This document shows positions 48,709 to 58,333 of a stretch of 64,000 nt of DNA, piece after piece. Under the pieces are notes generated by a model. The model did not search any database and was not told where the DNA came from. It saw only the letters and a list, made by a program, of their open reading frames with translations. The DNA is taken from assembly GCF_020526085.1 (NCBI RefSeq), contig NZ_CP084874.1, positions 1,674,001 through 1,738,000 of the forward strand. Reading direction: 5' to 3'. The translations under genes were made by a program, and so were the position numbers. Numbering within the stretch: position 1 is the first letter of the stretch; every line of letters starts with the position of its first letter. The DNA is from Klebsiella africana (GTDB taxonomy: Bacteria; Pseudomonadota; Gammaproteobacteria; Enterobacterales; Enterobacteriaceae).

Positions 48709-49509
48709 ATGTTAAACTTTTTGATACCTGTAAAAAATCATATCGATATTAAGAATTGGGATAATATAAAAAAAAATATTCAATCAACTTTAATATCTAT
48801 TAATAACCAAAGTGATAATAATTGGCATTGCTATATAGTATGTAATACTGGCTGCGATCTACCTGCATTACCTGATGAAAATAAGTTCACTATCTTATTT
48901 GTAGATCTAAATAAAATGAATGTCCAAAAGTCCGCTGGATTGCATTTTTATTATGACGCTATAAGAGAAGATAAAGGACAGCGTTTATATACAGCTTTTA
49001 AAAAATGTAACCATGACGATTTTTTTATGGTTGTTGATTATGATGACTTTATTCATAAAGATATCTCCTTATATGTTAACAAACACCAAGATCAAAATGG
49101 ATGGTATATTGATAAAGGTTATTTTTACTCTGGTGGTAACGTCTTAATTAAGACAAAAAAATTCGATACAAAATGTGGGACTTCAAACATCCTGAAGGTT
49201 TCATTGGTTTACGAATTTAATAATGGACAAAAGGAATTGTCAATTTCATTGATTAAAGAACTTCTTGGCAGCCATCGATTTTTAAAGAAATACATGGTTG
49301 ATAAAAAGAAAGAATTTAAAAGTATTCCATTTTATGCAGCCCTATATAATATCGGTATCCCTGGCTCAACTAGCGGAACTTCAGGGGTCATGAGTAATTT
49401 CTTTTCGTTAAATGTTTTGATCAGAAGACCTGATCGTTTTGTCAGAAATTTTTTTAATATAAGATGGTTTTCTTCAAAGAAGAAAAAATTCTTTGGTCTT
49501 ATTAATTAA
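48709..49509 (+). CDS. Putative glycosyltransferase (rhamnosyltransferase-like GT-A fold)
   Basis: A 266-residue protein. MLNFLIPVKNHIDIKNWDNI at the N-terminus, the stretch TLISINNQSDNNWHCYIVCN and an acidic DxD-like motif in FFMVVDYDDFIHKD (about residue 108) indicate a GT-A transferase resembling the putative rhamnosyl transferase family seen in other K loci. No dTDP-rhamnose synthesis genes are in the locus, so the sugar is more likely hexose or uronic acid. GAGCGGGA ribosome-binding site before ATG. AT-rich as its neighbours. Confidence 0.65.
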   Translation: MLNFLIPVKNHIDIKNWDNIKKNIQSTLISINNQSDNNWHCYIVCNTGCDLPALPDENKFTILFVDLNKMNVQKSAGLHFYYDAIREDKGQRLYTAFKKCNHDDFFMVVDYDDFIHKDISLYVNKHQDQNGWYIDKGYFYSGGNVLIKTKKFDTKCGTSNILKVSLVYEFNNGQKELSISLIKELLGSHRFLKKYMVDKKKEFKSIPFYAALYNIGIPGSTSGTSGVMSNFFSLNVLIRRPDRFVRNFFNIRWFSSKKKKFFGLIN

Positions 49510-49522
49510 TTAAGGTGATAAA

Positions 49523-50530
49523 TTGAAAGTATTTTATTATAAGTCTAAAAATGGTAATTTTGGTGATGATATTAATAGTTGGTTGTGGGATAGATTACTG
49601 CCCGATTTTTTTGATAACGATGAAAATACAAGGCTTTCAGGTATAGGTACTATTATTGATTCTTATATGCCGCAAGCAAGAAAGTGGTATGTATTATCAA
49701 GTGGTGTAGGATATGGCTTCCCTCCCTCTCATTTTGGGAAAGATAATTGGAATATACTATGTGTACGTGGCCCATTGTCAGCTAATATACTTAATTTACC
49801 TGCGGAAAAATTTATAACTGATGGAGCAGCCTTTTTAAATAAAATCCCTGAGTTTTCGCCCACATCTGAGAAGGAAAGAAAAGGGATAATTTTTATCCCA
49901 CATCATTATGCTGTTCATGCAGGGGAATGGGAAAAAGTTTGTAAACTTGCTGGCGTTGAATTTGTAAACCCCGAAAGCGATTCTAAATATGTTTTAAATA
50001 AGATTAGAAATGCTAAATTAGTACTGGCTGATGCTATGCATGCAGCTATTATTGCTGATGCTTTTCGCGTCCCTTGGGTTCCGATGGTAACTTCTCCTCA
50101 AATTAATACATTTAAATGGCTTGACTGGACCTCAACTATTGAACAAAGATATACTCCCATAGTACTAGGGAGCAGCTCCTTAAAAGAAATGGTAAGGAGC
50201 AAAGGTTTATTTTTACATGGAGAAAAATACTACAATAATAATTGTGATGTAGAGTCCTCCATCAAACAATTTAAAATTCAAAGAAAAATAAAATCCCACA
50301 CTCTTTGGCCTTTATATCGGAAACCTGCCAGTTTTCTAGCTAATCGAGTTGCAATAAATGCGGCTTCTTTAGTCGAGAAACTTGATAAATCATTAAATCA
50401 AAAGTTTATAGATGAAAGCGTTAAAATAATGATTAGCGCCTCACAGCAACATGGTTTCCTAAGTGATGACAAAATCTTTGAAAGTAATTTAGGGCGTTTA
50501 TGCGATTGTCTCTATTTACTAAAGAAATGA
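49523..50530 (+). CDS. Polysaccharide pyruvyl transferase
   Basis: A 335-residue protein of the PS_pyruv_trans family (ExoV/AmsJ/WcaK type), which transfers pyruvate from phosphoenolpyruvate to a sugar as a ketal. Family features: KNGNFGDDINSWLWDRLLPD at the N-terminus, VRGPLSANIL (about residue 80), FIPHHYAVHAGEWEKV and LVLADAMHAAIIADAFRVPW (about 166-185). The start is TTG, 8 bases after AAGGTG; no ATG is available near the family N-terminus. It predicts an acidic pyruvylated capsule. Confidence 0.87.
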   Translation: MKVFYYKSKNGNFGDDINSWLWDRLLPDFFDNDENTRLSGIGTIIDSYMPQARKWYVLSSGVGYGFPPSHFGKDNWNILCVRGPLSANILNLPAEKFITDGAAFLNKIPEFSPTSEKERKGIIFIPHHYAVHAGEWEKVCKLAGVEFVNPESDSKYVLNKIRNAKLVLADAMHAAIIADAFRVPWVPMVTSPQINTFKWLDWTSTIEQRYTPIVLGSSSLKEMVRSKGLFLHGEKYYNNNCDVESSIKQFKIQRKIKSHTLWPLYRKPASFLANRVAINAASLVEKLDKSLNQKFIDESVKIMISASQQHGFLSDDKIFESNLGRLCDCLYLLKK

Positions 50531-50560
50531 TCTTATATCTTCAGAACTATAGAGGGCTAC

Positions 50561-51460
50561 ATGAGTTTAAAAGTTAGCGTTATTATACCCACTTATGGGA
50601 GAGCTTCCTTAATAGGGCGAGCCATTGAGAGCGTTATTTCACAGAAGCATGAGAATATTGAAGTAATTATCATAGATGATAATTCAGATGAAGAGATTTC
50701 TCTCGAAACAAAAAAAATAGTTGACAGTTTTTCATATCATCCAGCAGTCAAATATTATAAAAATGAAAGTAATATTGGCGGCTCTCTATCAAGAAATGCG
50801 GGTATTTCAAAATCAGAAGGTGACTTTATTGCATTCCTTGATGATGATGATTATTTTTTGGAGGATAAAATCAGCCGACAATTAAAGTTTTTAGTTGATG
50901 GTGGATATGATGTAACGTTATCTGATATGTTTGTTGAAGATGAAAATGGTAAGCGGCTCGAGAAAATACATTCTGCGCAATGTGCTGGAATAGGCGATTT
51001 TATTATAAGAGGCGTGGCATTAACTCCAATGATAATAGCTCGAAGGGATTGTGTATTAGATGTAGGGATGTTTGATGATACCCCAAGATTCCAAGATCAT
51101 ATTTTTATGCTAAAGTTATTAAAGCATCAAGCTAAAGTTGGAGTTTTGAATGAACCTTTGGCAGTACATTATGAACATTCGGGACATCGTATAACAAATT
51201 CGGATAAAAGCTTCAGTGGTTATATGTTACGAATGAAAATGGAAGAAACTTTATTCCCTTTTTTATCATCAAAAGAGTTGTCAAGTGCGAAATTCAAGCA
51301 CGCCACTTTGAATTCGAAAATTATTACAGATCAGAAAAACACCTTTGCTGGTGTTTTATATCTTTTAAAAAAAATACATTTAATTAGGTCCTATTATGAC
51401 TTTCACCTTTTTTTCAGAAATATTGTGAGAAATATTTTTTTCCGAAATTATAGGTTCTAA
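50561..51460 (+). CDS. Glycosyltransferase family 2 (capsule repeat unit)
   Basis: A 299-residue GT-A enzyme: VSVIIPTYGRASLIGRAIES at the N-terminus, IIIDDNSDEE, NIGGSLSRNAGI and DxD in AFLDDDDYFLEDK (about residue 92); a catalytic-region motif PRFQDHIFMLKLL follows near 180. Comparable to WcaA/AmsE-type capsule transferases. Two bases separate it from the next transferase gene. Donor sugar unknown. Confidence 0.86.
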   Translation: MSLKVSVIIPTYGRASLIGRAIESVISQKHENIEVIIIDDNSDEEISLETKKIVDSFSYHPAVKYYKNESNIGGSLSRNAGISKSEGDFIAFLDDDDYFLEDKISRQLKFLVDGGYDVTLSDMFVEDENGKRLEKIHSAQCAGIGDFIIRGVALTPMIIARRDCVLDVGMFDDTPRFQDHIFMLKLLKHQAKVGVLNEPLAVHYEHSGHRITNSDKSFSGYMLRMKMEETLFPFLSSKELSSAKFKHATLNSKIITDQKNTFAGVLYLLKKIHLIRSYYDFHLFFRNIVRNIFFRNYRF

Positions 51461-51462
51461 AA

Positions 51463-52449
51463 ATGCTTTCAATTATAATCCCTCTTTATAATGCCGAGTT
51501 GCATGTTCCTAATCTACTTAATAATATAAAAGAGCTAGACCTTGAAACTATAGAAGTCATACTAGTTAATGATGGTTCAAATGATTCAACTGAGTTACTG
51601 ATTCGGGATTTTATAAGCTCGCAGCAAAGCACCAATGTAAGGTTGGTAAATAAAAGTAATGGTGGTGTATCTTCTGCAAGAAATGTCGGTTTGAATAATA
51701 TAAGTTCTGACTCACTATATTTGGCTTTTTTTGATTGTGATGATTGGTTTTATTCTGATGTTTTGAATTCTTTTTTAAATGATGTTAAATCATTGAATGA
51801 TCCAGATTTGATTTTATTTAATTTCATAAATAATAATGGTAATTGTTCCAAAATAAACGATCATAAGTTAGAGGGAGATGTTTCTCTTTTAAATAATTTT
51901 GTCATGTTATATACGTCAGGTTTGATCCAACCATGTTGGAATAAAATTTACAAAACAAAACTGATTAAAGTAAACAACTTGCATTTTGAAGAAGGTATTA
52001 ACATGGGAGAGGATTTTCGTTTTAACATTTCCTTTCTTGAAGTATCAAATAACGTGGCCGCATTTCGTTCCTCTCTTTATCAATATAATACTGATAGTGC
52101 CAACTCTTTAACTAAGCGTTATTTACCTGATTCGTTTGAGTATTTCAAGTATGGTATTTCAAAAGTAAATGACCTATGCAGATTGAAAGGGATCGACTAT
52201 CCAGATATTCACAATAGATATATTATTGCTTTGAAGGATCGATGTAGAAACTTGTCTATCAGCACCTTGCCGTACAAAGAAATAAATAGCTTATTTATAA
52301 AAGATTTTACTTTTGTTAGAAATAATTTAGGGAAAATAGACATTAAAACACTATCATTCCAAAATCGAATAATATATATGCTCGTTAAGTTTAATTTGCC
52401 TAAATTCATTTGGTTGGCATTTTCTTTTCATCGTTTAATCAAGTTGTAA
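51463..52449 (+). CDS. Glycosyltransferase family 2 (capsule repeat unit)
   Basis: A 328-residue GT-A enzyme: LSIIIPLYNAELHVPNLLNN, VNDGSNDST, NGGVSSARNVGL and DxD in AFFDCDDWFYSD (about residue 88), with NMGEDFRFNISFLE in the catalytic region near 180. Last gene of the serotype-specific block; the DNA returns to normal composition at gnd, 145 bases later. Donor sugar unknown. Confidence 0.86.
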   Translation: MLSIIIPLYNAELHVPNLLNNIKELDLETIEVILVNDGSNDSTELLIRDFISSQQSTNVRLVNKSNGGVSSARNVGLNNISSDSLYLAFFDCDDWFYSDVLNSFLNDVKSLNDPDLILFNFINNNGNCSKINDHKLEGDVSLLNNFVMLYTSGLIQPCWNKIYKTKLIKVNNLHFEEGINMGEDFRFNISFLEVSNNVAAFRSSLYQYNTDSANSLTKRYLPDSFEYFKYGISKVNDLCRLKGIDYPDIHNRYIIALKDRCRNLSISTLPYKEINSLFIKDFTFVRNNLGKIDIKTLSFQNRIIYMLVKFNLPKFIWLAFSFHRLIKL

Positions 52450-52594
52450 ATTATACACTTATGTCTTTGACCTGAATTTACAAGCTTTTTTTTGCTTTTG
52501 ATTATGCTTGCTGTTTACGATTATTTAATTTATATTATTTTTGCATATAGTACGGTAGGTTACTTTAAATATATTTTGTAGCAGGAGTTTATAG

Positions 52595-54001
52595 ATGGCT
52601 AAGCAACAGATCGGGGTTGTCGGTATGGCAGTGATGGGGCGCAACCTTGCGCTGAACATCGAAAGCCGTGGTTATACCGTCTCCGTTTTCAACCGCTCCC
52701 GTGAAAAGACCGAAGAAGTGATTGCCGAAAACCCAGGCAAGAAGCTTGTTCCTTACTACACAGTACAAGAGTTTGTTGAATCCCTCGAAACACCACGTCG
52801 TATCCTGTTGATGGTGAAGGCGGGGGCTGGCACCGACAGCGCCATCGATTCCCTGAAGCCTTACCTTGATAAAGGCGACATCATCATTGATGGCGGCAAC
52901 ACCTTCTTCCAGGACACCATCCGTCGTAACCGTGAACTGTCTGCCGAAGGTTTTAACTTTATCGGTACTGGGGTTTCCGGCGGCGAAGAGGGCGCTCTGA
53001 AAGGGCCTTCCATCATGCCTGGTGGCCAGAAAGAAGCCTATGAACTGGTTGCTCCGATTCTGAAGCAGATCGCGGCGGTGGCTGAAGACGGTGAGCCATG
53101 TGTGACCTATATCGGCGCTGACGGTGCGGGCCATTATGTGAAGATGGTGCATAACGGCATTGAGTATGGTGACATGCAGCTGATTGCGGAAGCGTATGCG
53201 CTGCTGAAAGGCGGTCTGGCGCTCTCTAACGAAGAGCTCGCGCAAACTTTCACCGAATGGAACGAAGGCGAGTTAAGCAGCTACCTGATCGACATTACCA
53301 AAGATATCTTCACTAAGAAGGATGAAGAGGGTAAATACCTCGTCGATGTCATCCTTGATGAAGCCGCAAACAAAGGTACCGGTAAGTGGACCAGCCAGAG
53401 CTCACTGGATCTCGGTGAACCTCTGTCCTTGATCACTGAGTCCGTGTTTGCCCGCTATATCTCTTCTCTTAAAGACCAGCGTGTAGCCGCTTCGAAAGTG
53501 CTGAGTGGTCCGCAGGCTCAGCCGGCCGGTGATAAAGCTGAATTTATCGAGAAAGTTCGTCGCGCGTTGTACCTCGGTAAAATCGTTTCCTATGCGCAGG
53601 GTTTCTCTCAGCTGCGCGCTGCTTCTGACGAGTACAACTGGGACTTGAACTACGGTGAAATCGCCAAGATTTTCCGCGCTGGCTGCATCATTCGTGCGCA
53701 GTTCCTGCAAAAGATCACAGATGCTTATGCGCAAAACGCTGGCATTGCTAACCTGCTGCTGGCGCCATACTTCAAGCAGATCGCTGATGACTATCAGCAG
53801 GCGCTGCGTGATGTCGTGGCGTATGCCGTACAGAATGGTATTCCGGTACCGACGTTCTCTGCCGCAATTGCTTACTACGATAGCTACCGTTCCGCAGTTC
53901 TGCCAGCTAACCTGATTCAGGCTCAGCGTGATTACTTTGGTGCGCATACCTATAAACGTACCGATAAAGAAGGTGTATTCCACACCGAATGGTTGGATTA
54001 A
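52595..54001 (+). CDS. gnd: 6-phosphogluconate dehydrogenase Gnd
   Basis: A 468-residue NADP-dependent enzyme of the pentose phosphate pathway: 6-phosphogluconate to ribulose 5-phosphate and CO2. NADP-binding [20 protein letters not shown] at the N-terminus and the signature [20 protein letters not shown] near residue 250; the active-site Lys is in [15 protein letters not shown]. It is a housekeeping gene that regularly flanks enterobacterial polysaccharide loci and is a known recombination point. Good AGGAG before the ATG, followed by its own terminator. Confidence 0.98.
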   Translation: MAKQQIGVVGMAVMGRNLALNIESRGYTVSVFNRSREKTEEVIAENPGKKLVPYYTVQEFVESLETPRRILLMVKAGAGTDSAIDSLKPYLDKGDIIIDGGNTFFQDTIRRNRELSAEGFNFIGTGVSGGEEGALKGPSIMPGGQKEAYELVAPILKQIAAVAEDGEPCVTYIGADGAGHYVKMVHNGIEYGDMQLIAEAYALLKGGLALSNEELAQTFTEWNEGELSSYLIDITKDIFTKKDEEGKYLVDVILDEAANKGTGKWTSQSSLDLGEPLSLITESVFARYISSLKDQRVAASKVLSGPQAQPAGDKAEFIEKVRRALYLGKIVSYAQGFSQLRAASDEYNWDLNYGEIAKIFRAGCIIRAQFLQKITDAYAQNAGIANLLLAPYFKQIADDYQQALRDVVAYAVQNGIPVPTFSAAIAYYDSYRSAVLPANLIQAQRDYFGAHTYKRTDKEGVFHTEWLD

Positions 54002-54021
54002 TTTATATGTTTGACTAAATT

Positions 54022-54048
54022 TAAGGCCCTGATTTTGACAGGGCCTTA
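54022..54048 (+). terminator. gnd terminator
   Basis: TAAGGCCCTG and CAGGGCCTTA make a perfect 10-bp stem with an ATTTTGA loop, followed by TAATTTG, 20 bases after the gnd stop. Confidence 0.8.
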
Positions 54049-54193
54049 TAATTTGAGTGCTTTATACACTTCCTGTTTTGTTAATTAGCCTTTTTGTGTA
54101 TTTATGGATTATTATATTTAGTACGGATATTACTAACTAATTCATTCCATGACTACTTATCGTTCTCCAGTTAACTGATTAAAGTGTAATCTC

Positions 54194-55360
54194 ATGAAAA
54201 TTACTATTTCCGGTACAGGTTATGTTGGTTTATCGAACGGTGTCCTGATTGCGCAAAACCACGAAGTGGTGGCTCTGGATATCGTACAGGCCAAAGTGGA
54301 TATGCTTAACCAGAAGATCTCTCCGATTGTCGATAAAGAGATTCAGGAATATCTGGCAGAAAAACCGTTAAATTTCCGGGCCACCACGGATAAGCAAGAC
54401 GCCTATCGTAATGCCGACTACGTGATCATTGCGACGCCGACCGACTACGATCCAAAAACCAACTACTTCAACACCTCTACGGTGGAAGCGGTTATTCGCG
54501 ATGTCACAGAGATCAACCCGAAAGCGGTGATGATCATTAAATCGACCATCCCGGTGGGGTTCACCCGCGACATCAAAGAACGTTTAGGGATTGATAATGT
54601 TATTTTCTCTCCTGAGTTCCTGCGTGAAGGCCGTGCGCTTTACGACAACCTGCATCCGTCGCGTATTGTTATCGGTGAGCGCTCTGCGCGTGCCGAACGT
54701 TTTGCTGATCTGCTGAAAGAAGGCGCGATCAAGCAGGATATCCCGACCCTGTTTACCGACTCTACCGAAGCGGAAGCGATCAAACTGTTCGCTAACACTT
54801 ATCTGGCGCTGCGCGTTGCCTATTTCAACGAGCTTGACAGCTATGCAGAAAGCCAGGGGCTGAACAGCAAGCAGATTATCGAAGGGGTATGCCTGGATCC
54901 GCGTATTGGCAACCACTATAACAACCCGTCCTTTGGCTATGGCGGCTACTGCCTGCCGAAAGACACCAAGCAGCTGCTGGCGAACTACGAATCGGTCCCG
55001 AACAATATCATCGCGGCTATCGTCGATGCCAACCGTACCCGTAAAGACTTTATCGCAGATTCTATTCTCGCTCGTAAGCCGAAAGTGGTGGGTGTGTATC
55101 GCCTGATCATGAAGAGTGGTTCGGACAACTTCCGTGCATCTTCCATTCAGGGCATTATGAAGCGCATCAAGGCGAAAGGTATTCCGGTCATTATCTATGA
55201 ACCGGTAATGCAGGAAGATGAGTTCTTTAACTCTCGCGTCGTGCGCGACCTGGCTGCCTTCAAACAAGAGGCGGATGTGATCATCTCTAACCGTATGGCG
55301 GAAGAGCTGGCGGATGTCGCGGATAAGGTTTACACCCGCGATCTGTTTGGCAACGATTAA
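54194..55360 (+). CDS. ugd: UDP-glucose 6-dehydrogenase Ugd
   Basis: A 388-residue NAD-dependent enzyme oxidising UDP-glucose to UDP-glucuronate, the precursor of capsule uronic acids and, in enterobacteria, of 4-amino-arabinose. Rossmann motif [17 protein letters not shown], the thiohemiacetal-forming Cys253 in [13 protein letters not shown], and the C-terminal UDP-binding domain with [10 protein letters not shown]. It is the 3' boundary gene of the Klebsiella K locus. Own leader of about 190 bases after gnd; terminator follows. Confidence 0.97.
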   Translation: MKITISGTGYVGLSNGVLIAQNHEVVALDIVQAKVDMLNQKISPIVDKEIQEYLAEKPLNFRATTDKQDAYRNADYVIIATPTDYDPKTNYFNTSTVEAVIRDVTEINPKAVMIIKSTIPVGFTRDIKERLGIDNVIFSPEFLREGRALYDNLHPSRIVIGERSARAERFADLLKEGAIKQDIPTLFTDSTEAEAIKLFANTYLALRVAYFNELDSYAESQGLNSKQIIEGVCLDPRIGNHYNNPSFGYGGYCLPKDTKQLLANYESVPNNIIAAIVDANRTRKDFIADSILARKPKVVGVYRLIMKSGSDNFRASSIQGIMKRIKAKGIPVIIYEPVMQEDEFFNSRVVRDLAAFKQEADVIISNRMAEELADVADKVYTRDLFGND

Positions 55361-55375
55361 TTCTGCCGGTCTGAC

Positions 55376-55398
55376 ACTGGCGGCTCCCTGCCGCCAGT
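55376..55398 (+). terminator. ugd terminator
   Basis: ACTGGCGGC and GCCGCCAGT pair over 9 bp with a TCCCT loop, 15 bases after the ugd stop, followed by ATGCTTCTTTATC. Confidence 0.7.
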
Positions 55399-55601
55399 AT
55401 GCTTCTTTATCTCCCCGCTCTATCCCTCACTACGCGTATTTCTCGCACATTCAGATTAACCTCAATAAATTGTGATGGACATTACGATCTTGTACGAAAC
55501 CCGTTGCGGGCGCAGAACAGGTCCGATAAGTTAAACTTACCTTGTGAAGAGCTACCGTCACTGTGATGTAGATGCCGGAGATAAGCGCCGGGAGGTAAAA
55601 C

Positions 55602-55626
55602 AAAGCCTGCAATGCAGGCTTTTGTT
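55602..55626 (+). terminator. Second hairpin downstream of ugd
   Basis: AAAGCCTGC and GCAGGCTTT pair perfectly around AAT, followed by TGTTATTT; read on the minus strand it is followed by GTTTTAC. It could act in both directions and end the minus-strand small-protein transcript from 55.8 kb. Confidence 0.7.
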
Positions 55627-55782
55627 ATTTCTGTGTGCAGGAAAAATGATGAGCATGGCCAGCCAAAAGTGCTTTTCTCATGCTTTTGTGCCATGGCAAA
55701 TCGCAGAATGAATAGTCATTCTGTCATACAGTTATTTTATCTCTTAATGTTATCTTAATGTCATTGTAATATGAGGCCAGCC

Positions 55783-55905
55783 TTACCACTTGCGTTTATT
55801 AAACGTCAGTTTCGTTTTTTTTCTGTCTTTTAAATAAGAAATTAAGAAATAAACGGAAATAGCAAGTAGTATGGCAGCCACCACTAAGAAAAATAGGTTT
55901 TCCAT
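55783..55905 (-). CDS. Small membrane protein, 40 residues (paralogue of the one at 21.4 kb)
   Basis: Translated by hand from the minus strand: it starts MENLFFLVVAAILLAISVYF, continues LISYLKDRKKTKLTFNKRKW and stops. One transmembrane helix (about residues 4-24) and a very basic cytoplasmic tail. It shares ISVY-ISYLKDR(K/R)-(L/F)TFN with the 46-residue protein at 21402-21542; the conservation of helix end and basic tail argues for real coding. A weak GGTAG site precedes the ATG. It lies alone in the 940-base gap between ugd and uge. Function unknown; too short for usual gene callers. Confidence 0.78.
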   Translation of the reverse strand: MENLFFLVVAAILLAISVYFLISYLKDRKKTKLTFNKRKW

Positions 55906-56304
55906 AATATCTACCACATAGCGTATGTTGATTAAATTATTAGTTTGATAAGCAATGCGCCAGTTTTGTGCTGTAGCATGGCTTGCTCTAACATATCCTG
56001 GATTTAGGAAAATTCCTACAGAGTGTAATGTTTTTTATTACTCAGTATTTCATGCTACTTTTTGGATTGGAAACGGCATGGATACAGCCGAAGTGCAGTA
56101 CTGTGGCATGCGGAGATTTGCTTTTTCAACAAAGGTTGGATGAAACTGGTTTCAGTTAGGTCAACTAAAGGGTAAAAAAATACGCTATAGCATAAAATAT
56201 TATATATAACGTAATGCAGCTGCAGTTGATTCACATAACGTAAGGGTATGCAGAGTAGCTGCAAGAAGTTGCCGCAACCTGACGATTGCGGCAGGGCAGG
56301 GGGA
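55906..56304. other. Noncoding interval between the small protein and uge
   Basis: About 400 AT-rich bases. It should contain the promoter of the leftward small-protein gene; the two short open frames here have no recognisable product and unusual codon content. Nothing else identified. Confidence 0.5.
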
Positions 56305-57309
56305 TTAGATCTGATAGTAATCCTTGTACCATTCCACGAAGTTCTTCACGCCTTCCTTCACTGACGTTTGGGGCTTAAAGCCCACCAGGTCATACAGCGG
56401 CTGCGTGTCTGCGCTAGTATCGAGGACATCGCCCGGCTGGATCGGCATCATATTCTTTTTCGCTTCCATCCCCAGCGCCTCTTCCAGGGCGGTGATGTAG
56501 TCCATCAGTTCCACCGGCGAGCTATTGCCGATGTTATACACCCGATACGGTGCGGAACTGGTCGCCGGGGAACCGCTCTCAACGGTCCAGTCGGCATTGG
56601 CCTGCGGGATCACATCCTGAACACGCAGCACCGCTTCGACGATATCGTCGATATAGGTGAAGTCACGTTTCATTTTGCCGTAGTTATAAACGTCGATACT
56701 TTTCCCTTCCAGCATCGCTTTCGTAAACTTGAACAGCGCCATATCCGGGCGTCCCCACGGACCATAAACCGTAAAGAAGCGCAGCCCGGTGGTCGGGATG
56801 CTGTACAAATGGGAATAGGTATGCGCCATCAGCTCATTGGCTTTCTTGGTGGCGGCATACAGGGAGACCGGATGATCGACGGAATCTTCGGTGGAGAACG
56901 GCATTTTACGGTTAAGGCCATAAACCGAGCTGGAGGAGGCGTAGACCAGGTGTTTCACCTTGGTATGACGGCAGCCTTCCAGAATGTTCAGATAACCCAT
57001 CAGATTAGCATCCGCGTAGGCATACGGATTTTCCAGCGAGTAGCGTACGCCGGCCTGGGCCGCAAGGTGGATCACGCGGTCAAATTGTTCTGCGGCGAAG
57101 AGCTTTGCCATCCCCTCACGGTCGGCAAGATCCAGTTGCTGGAAATGAAATGCCGGGGATGCCAGACGATCCAGACGAGCCTGTTTCAGGCTAACATCAT
57201 AATAGTCATTCATGTTGTCGATCCCGACAACATCATGCCCTTCTTTCAACAGGCGCTGCGCGATATGAAAGCCGATAAAACCTGCGGCTCCAGTGACCAA
57301 AAACTTCAT
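56305..57309 (-). CDS. uge: UDP-glucuronate/galacturonate 4-epimerase Uge
   Basis: A 334-residue extended short-chain dehydrogenase. NAD motif [19 protein letters not shown] at the N-terminus; catalytic Ser-Tyr-Lys set in [10 protein letters not shown] and [13 protein letters not shown] (Tyr-x3-Lys). It makes UDP-GalA from UDP-GlcA; in K. pneumoniae Uge is needed for GalA in LPS core and for capsule and virulence. The frame extends 28 codons upstream, but ATG at 57309 follows GGAGG and starts the Rossmann fold. It reads towards ugd, between the K and O loci. Confidence 0.93.
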   Translation of the reverse strand: MKFLVTGAAGFIGFHIAQRLLKEGHDVVGIDNMNDYYDVSLKQARLDRLASPAFHFQQLDLADREGMAKLFAAEQFDRVIHLAAQAGVRYSLENPYAYADANLMGYLNILEGCRHTKVKHLVYASSSSVYGLNRKMPFSTEDSVDHPVSLYAATKKANELMAHTYSHLYSIPTTGLRFFTVYGPWGRPDMALFKFTKAMLEGKSIDVYNYGKMKRDFTYIDDIVEAVLRVQDVIPQANADWTVESGSPATSSAPYRVYNIGNSSPVELMDYITALEEALGMEAKKNMMPIQPGDVLDTSADTQPLYDLVGFKPQTSVKEGVKNFVEWYKDYYQI

Positions 57310-57701
57310 ATTTTTCCTCCGGGTGTGGATATCCCGATTTACATAAGGGCTGATTTTACACTGGCTTGCGGTTGGGATCACTTGGTTTGCCATGACAAGA
57401 TAGGCAAGTACCTGTAAACAGCGGCGTCAGAGGTTGAATGTCATGTAATTAATTATCATTCTAGAAAGTCATTAAGCCATTCAGAAGATTAAAAACAATT
57501 ATAAACAATGGGTTAGGTGTTTATTTCGGTTTTACCGAGTATTTCGAGGTTTTAGACACAGCCTGGCATCGTAGAGTAAAGATTGTAACCTTGGCTTAGC
57601 CAGGTGTGTATGTTTCCAGGGGGCCTATTTAGCGATAATGCCATGTTATCGTCTAAAGTGTGTCCATTTTTACATTGAAAAAGCCATGAACCGGATTTTT
57701 A

Positions 57702-57730
57702 CTTTAATTCCTTACTTGCAGAGTTATAAT
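57702..57730 (+). promoter_or_regulatory. Candidate O-antigen operon promoter
   Basis: A perfect TATAAT (57725-57730) with a poor -35 (CTTTAA, 57702-57707, 17-base spacer), about 350 bases upstream of the ops site. It is the best -10 match in the uge-wzm gap. Confidence 0.4.
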
Positions 57731-58082
57731 ACGCTGCCGTTCTATTTAGCAGGCTTAGGTATTGCTGGATAAATCATCACGAAAAGTTGTTATTAAGATG
57801 CAAGAAATTATTTCAGAATTTCATGCTGTCCTTAGATGGTTCTTTTGAATGTAAAGGCGTGATGAGCAGGTGAGGGGGAGTGCCAGGCCAGGCATGCTAC
57901 TTGCGGAAATGAGAAAGTCCTGATAGCTAACGCGGAAGGGAAACGCCAGAGTAATGCCTTTTTGTAGCTAAGGTAACGAGATGCAGGGCTGTACTGAACA
58001 GCAATGCCATCTACCGCGCGGTTTGAACGGATGTGAGCGCTAAAAACTCGGTGGATCACGCATTTTGGTTGCGATAGCCAAT

Positions 58083-58093
58083 GGCGGTAGCGT
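58083..58093 (+). promoter_or_regulatory. ops site upstream of the O-antigen operon
   Basis: GGCGGTAGCGT followed by GG is an exact ops core, preceded by a degenerate JUMPstart (TGGTTGCGATAGCCAAT). It should recruit RfaH to polymerase transcribing wzm-wzt-wbbMNO, as in other enterobacterial LPS operons. Confidence 0.82.
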
Positions 58094-58333
58094 GGAAGAA
58101 AGCATAAGGAAATTTATTAATTTATTGAATTAAAAGGGTTTTTGTCAAGCATGAGGCCGGGTGTTGCTTGCCTTTTCATTCAAAACATCGGTTGCAGTCG
58201 ATGAATGGCTGTTGACCTGATAAACTTTGCCCGCAGCACAAAGCAGTCAGTTTCTCGATTGTTGAGCCTGGCAGGATCGGCGAGGTAGACCTGGTATGAC
58301 TAACTCATTCAGTGGATATTTGTAGAATAATTT

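Larger units (their letters stand above)
57310..58333. other. Regulatory region between uge and wzm
   Basis: About 1 kb between divergent genes. It holds a candidate promoter (TATAAT at 57725-57730), an ops site at 58083-58093 and a leader of 240 bases before wzm. No gene is supported; the minus-strand frame at about 57832-58059 lies within the probable leader and has no family features. Confidence 0.55.

Noticed and set aside
55482..55694. 70-codon minus-strand frame downstream of ugd
   Set aside because: Spans the hairpin at 55602-55622; no motif, and the neighbouring short gene has better support.
57832..58059. 75-codon minus-strand frame upstream of wzm
   Set aside because: Lies in the probable O-antigen leader, with no homology signal and no ribosome-binding site.
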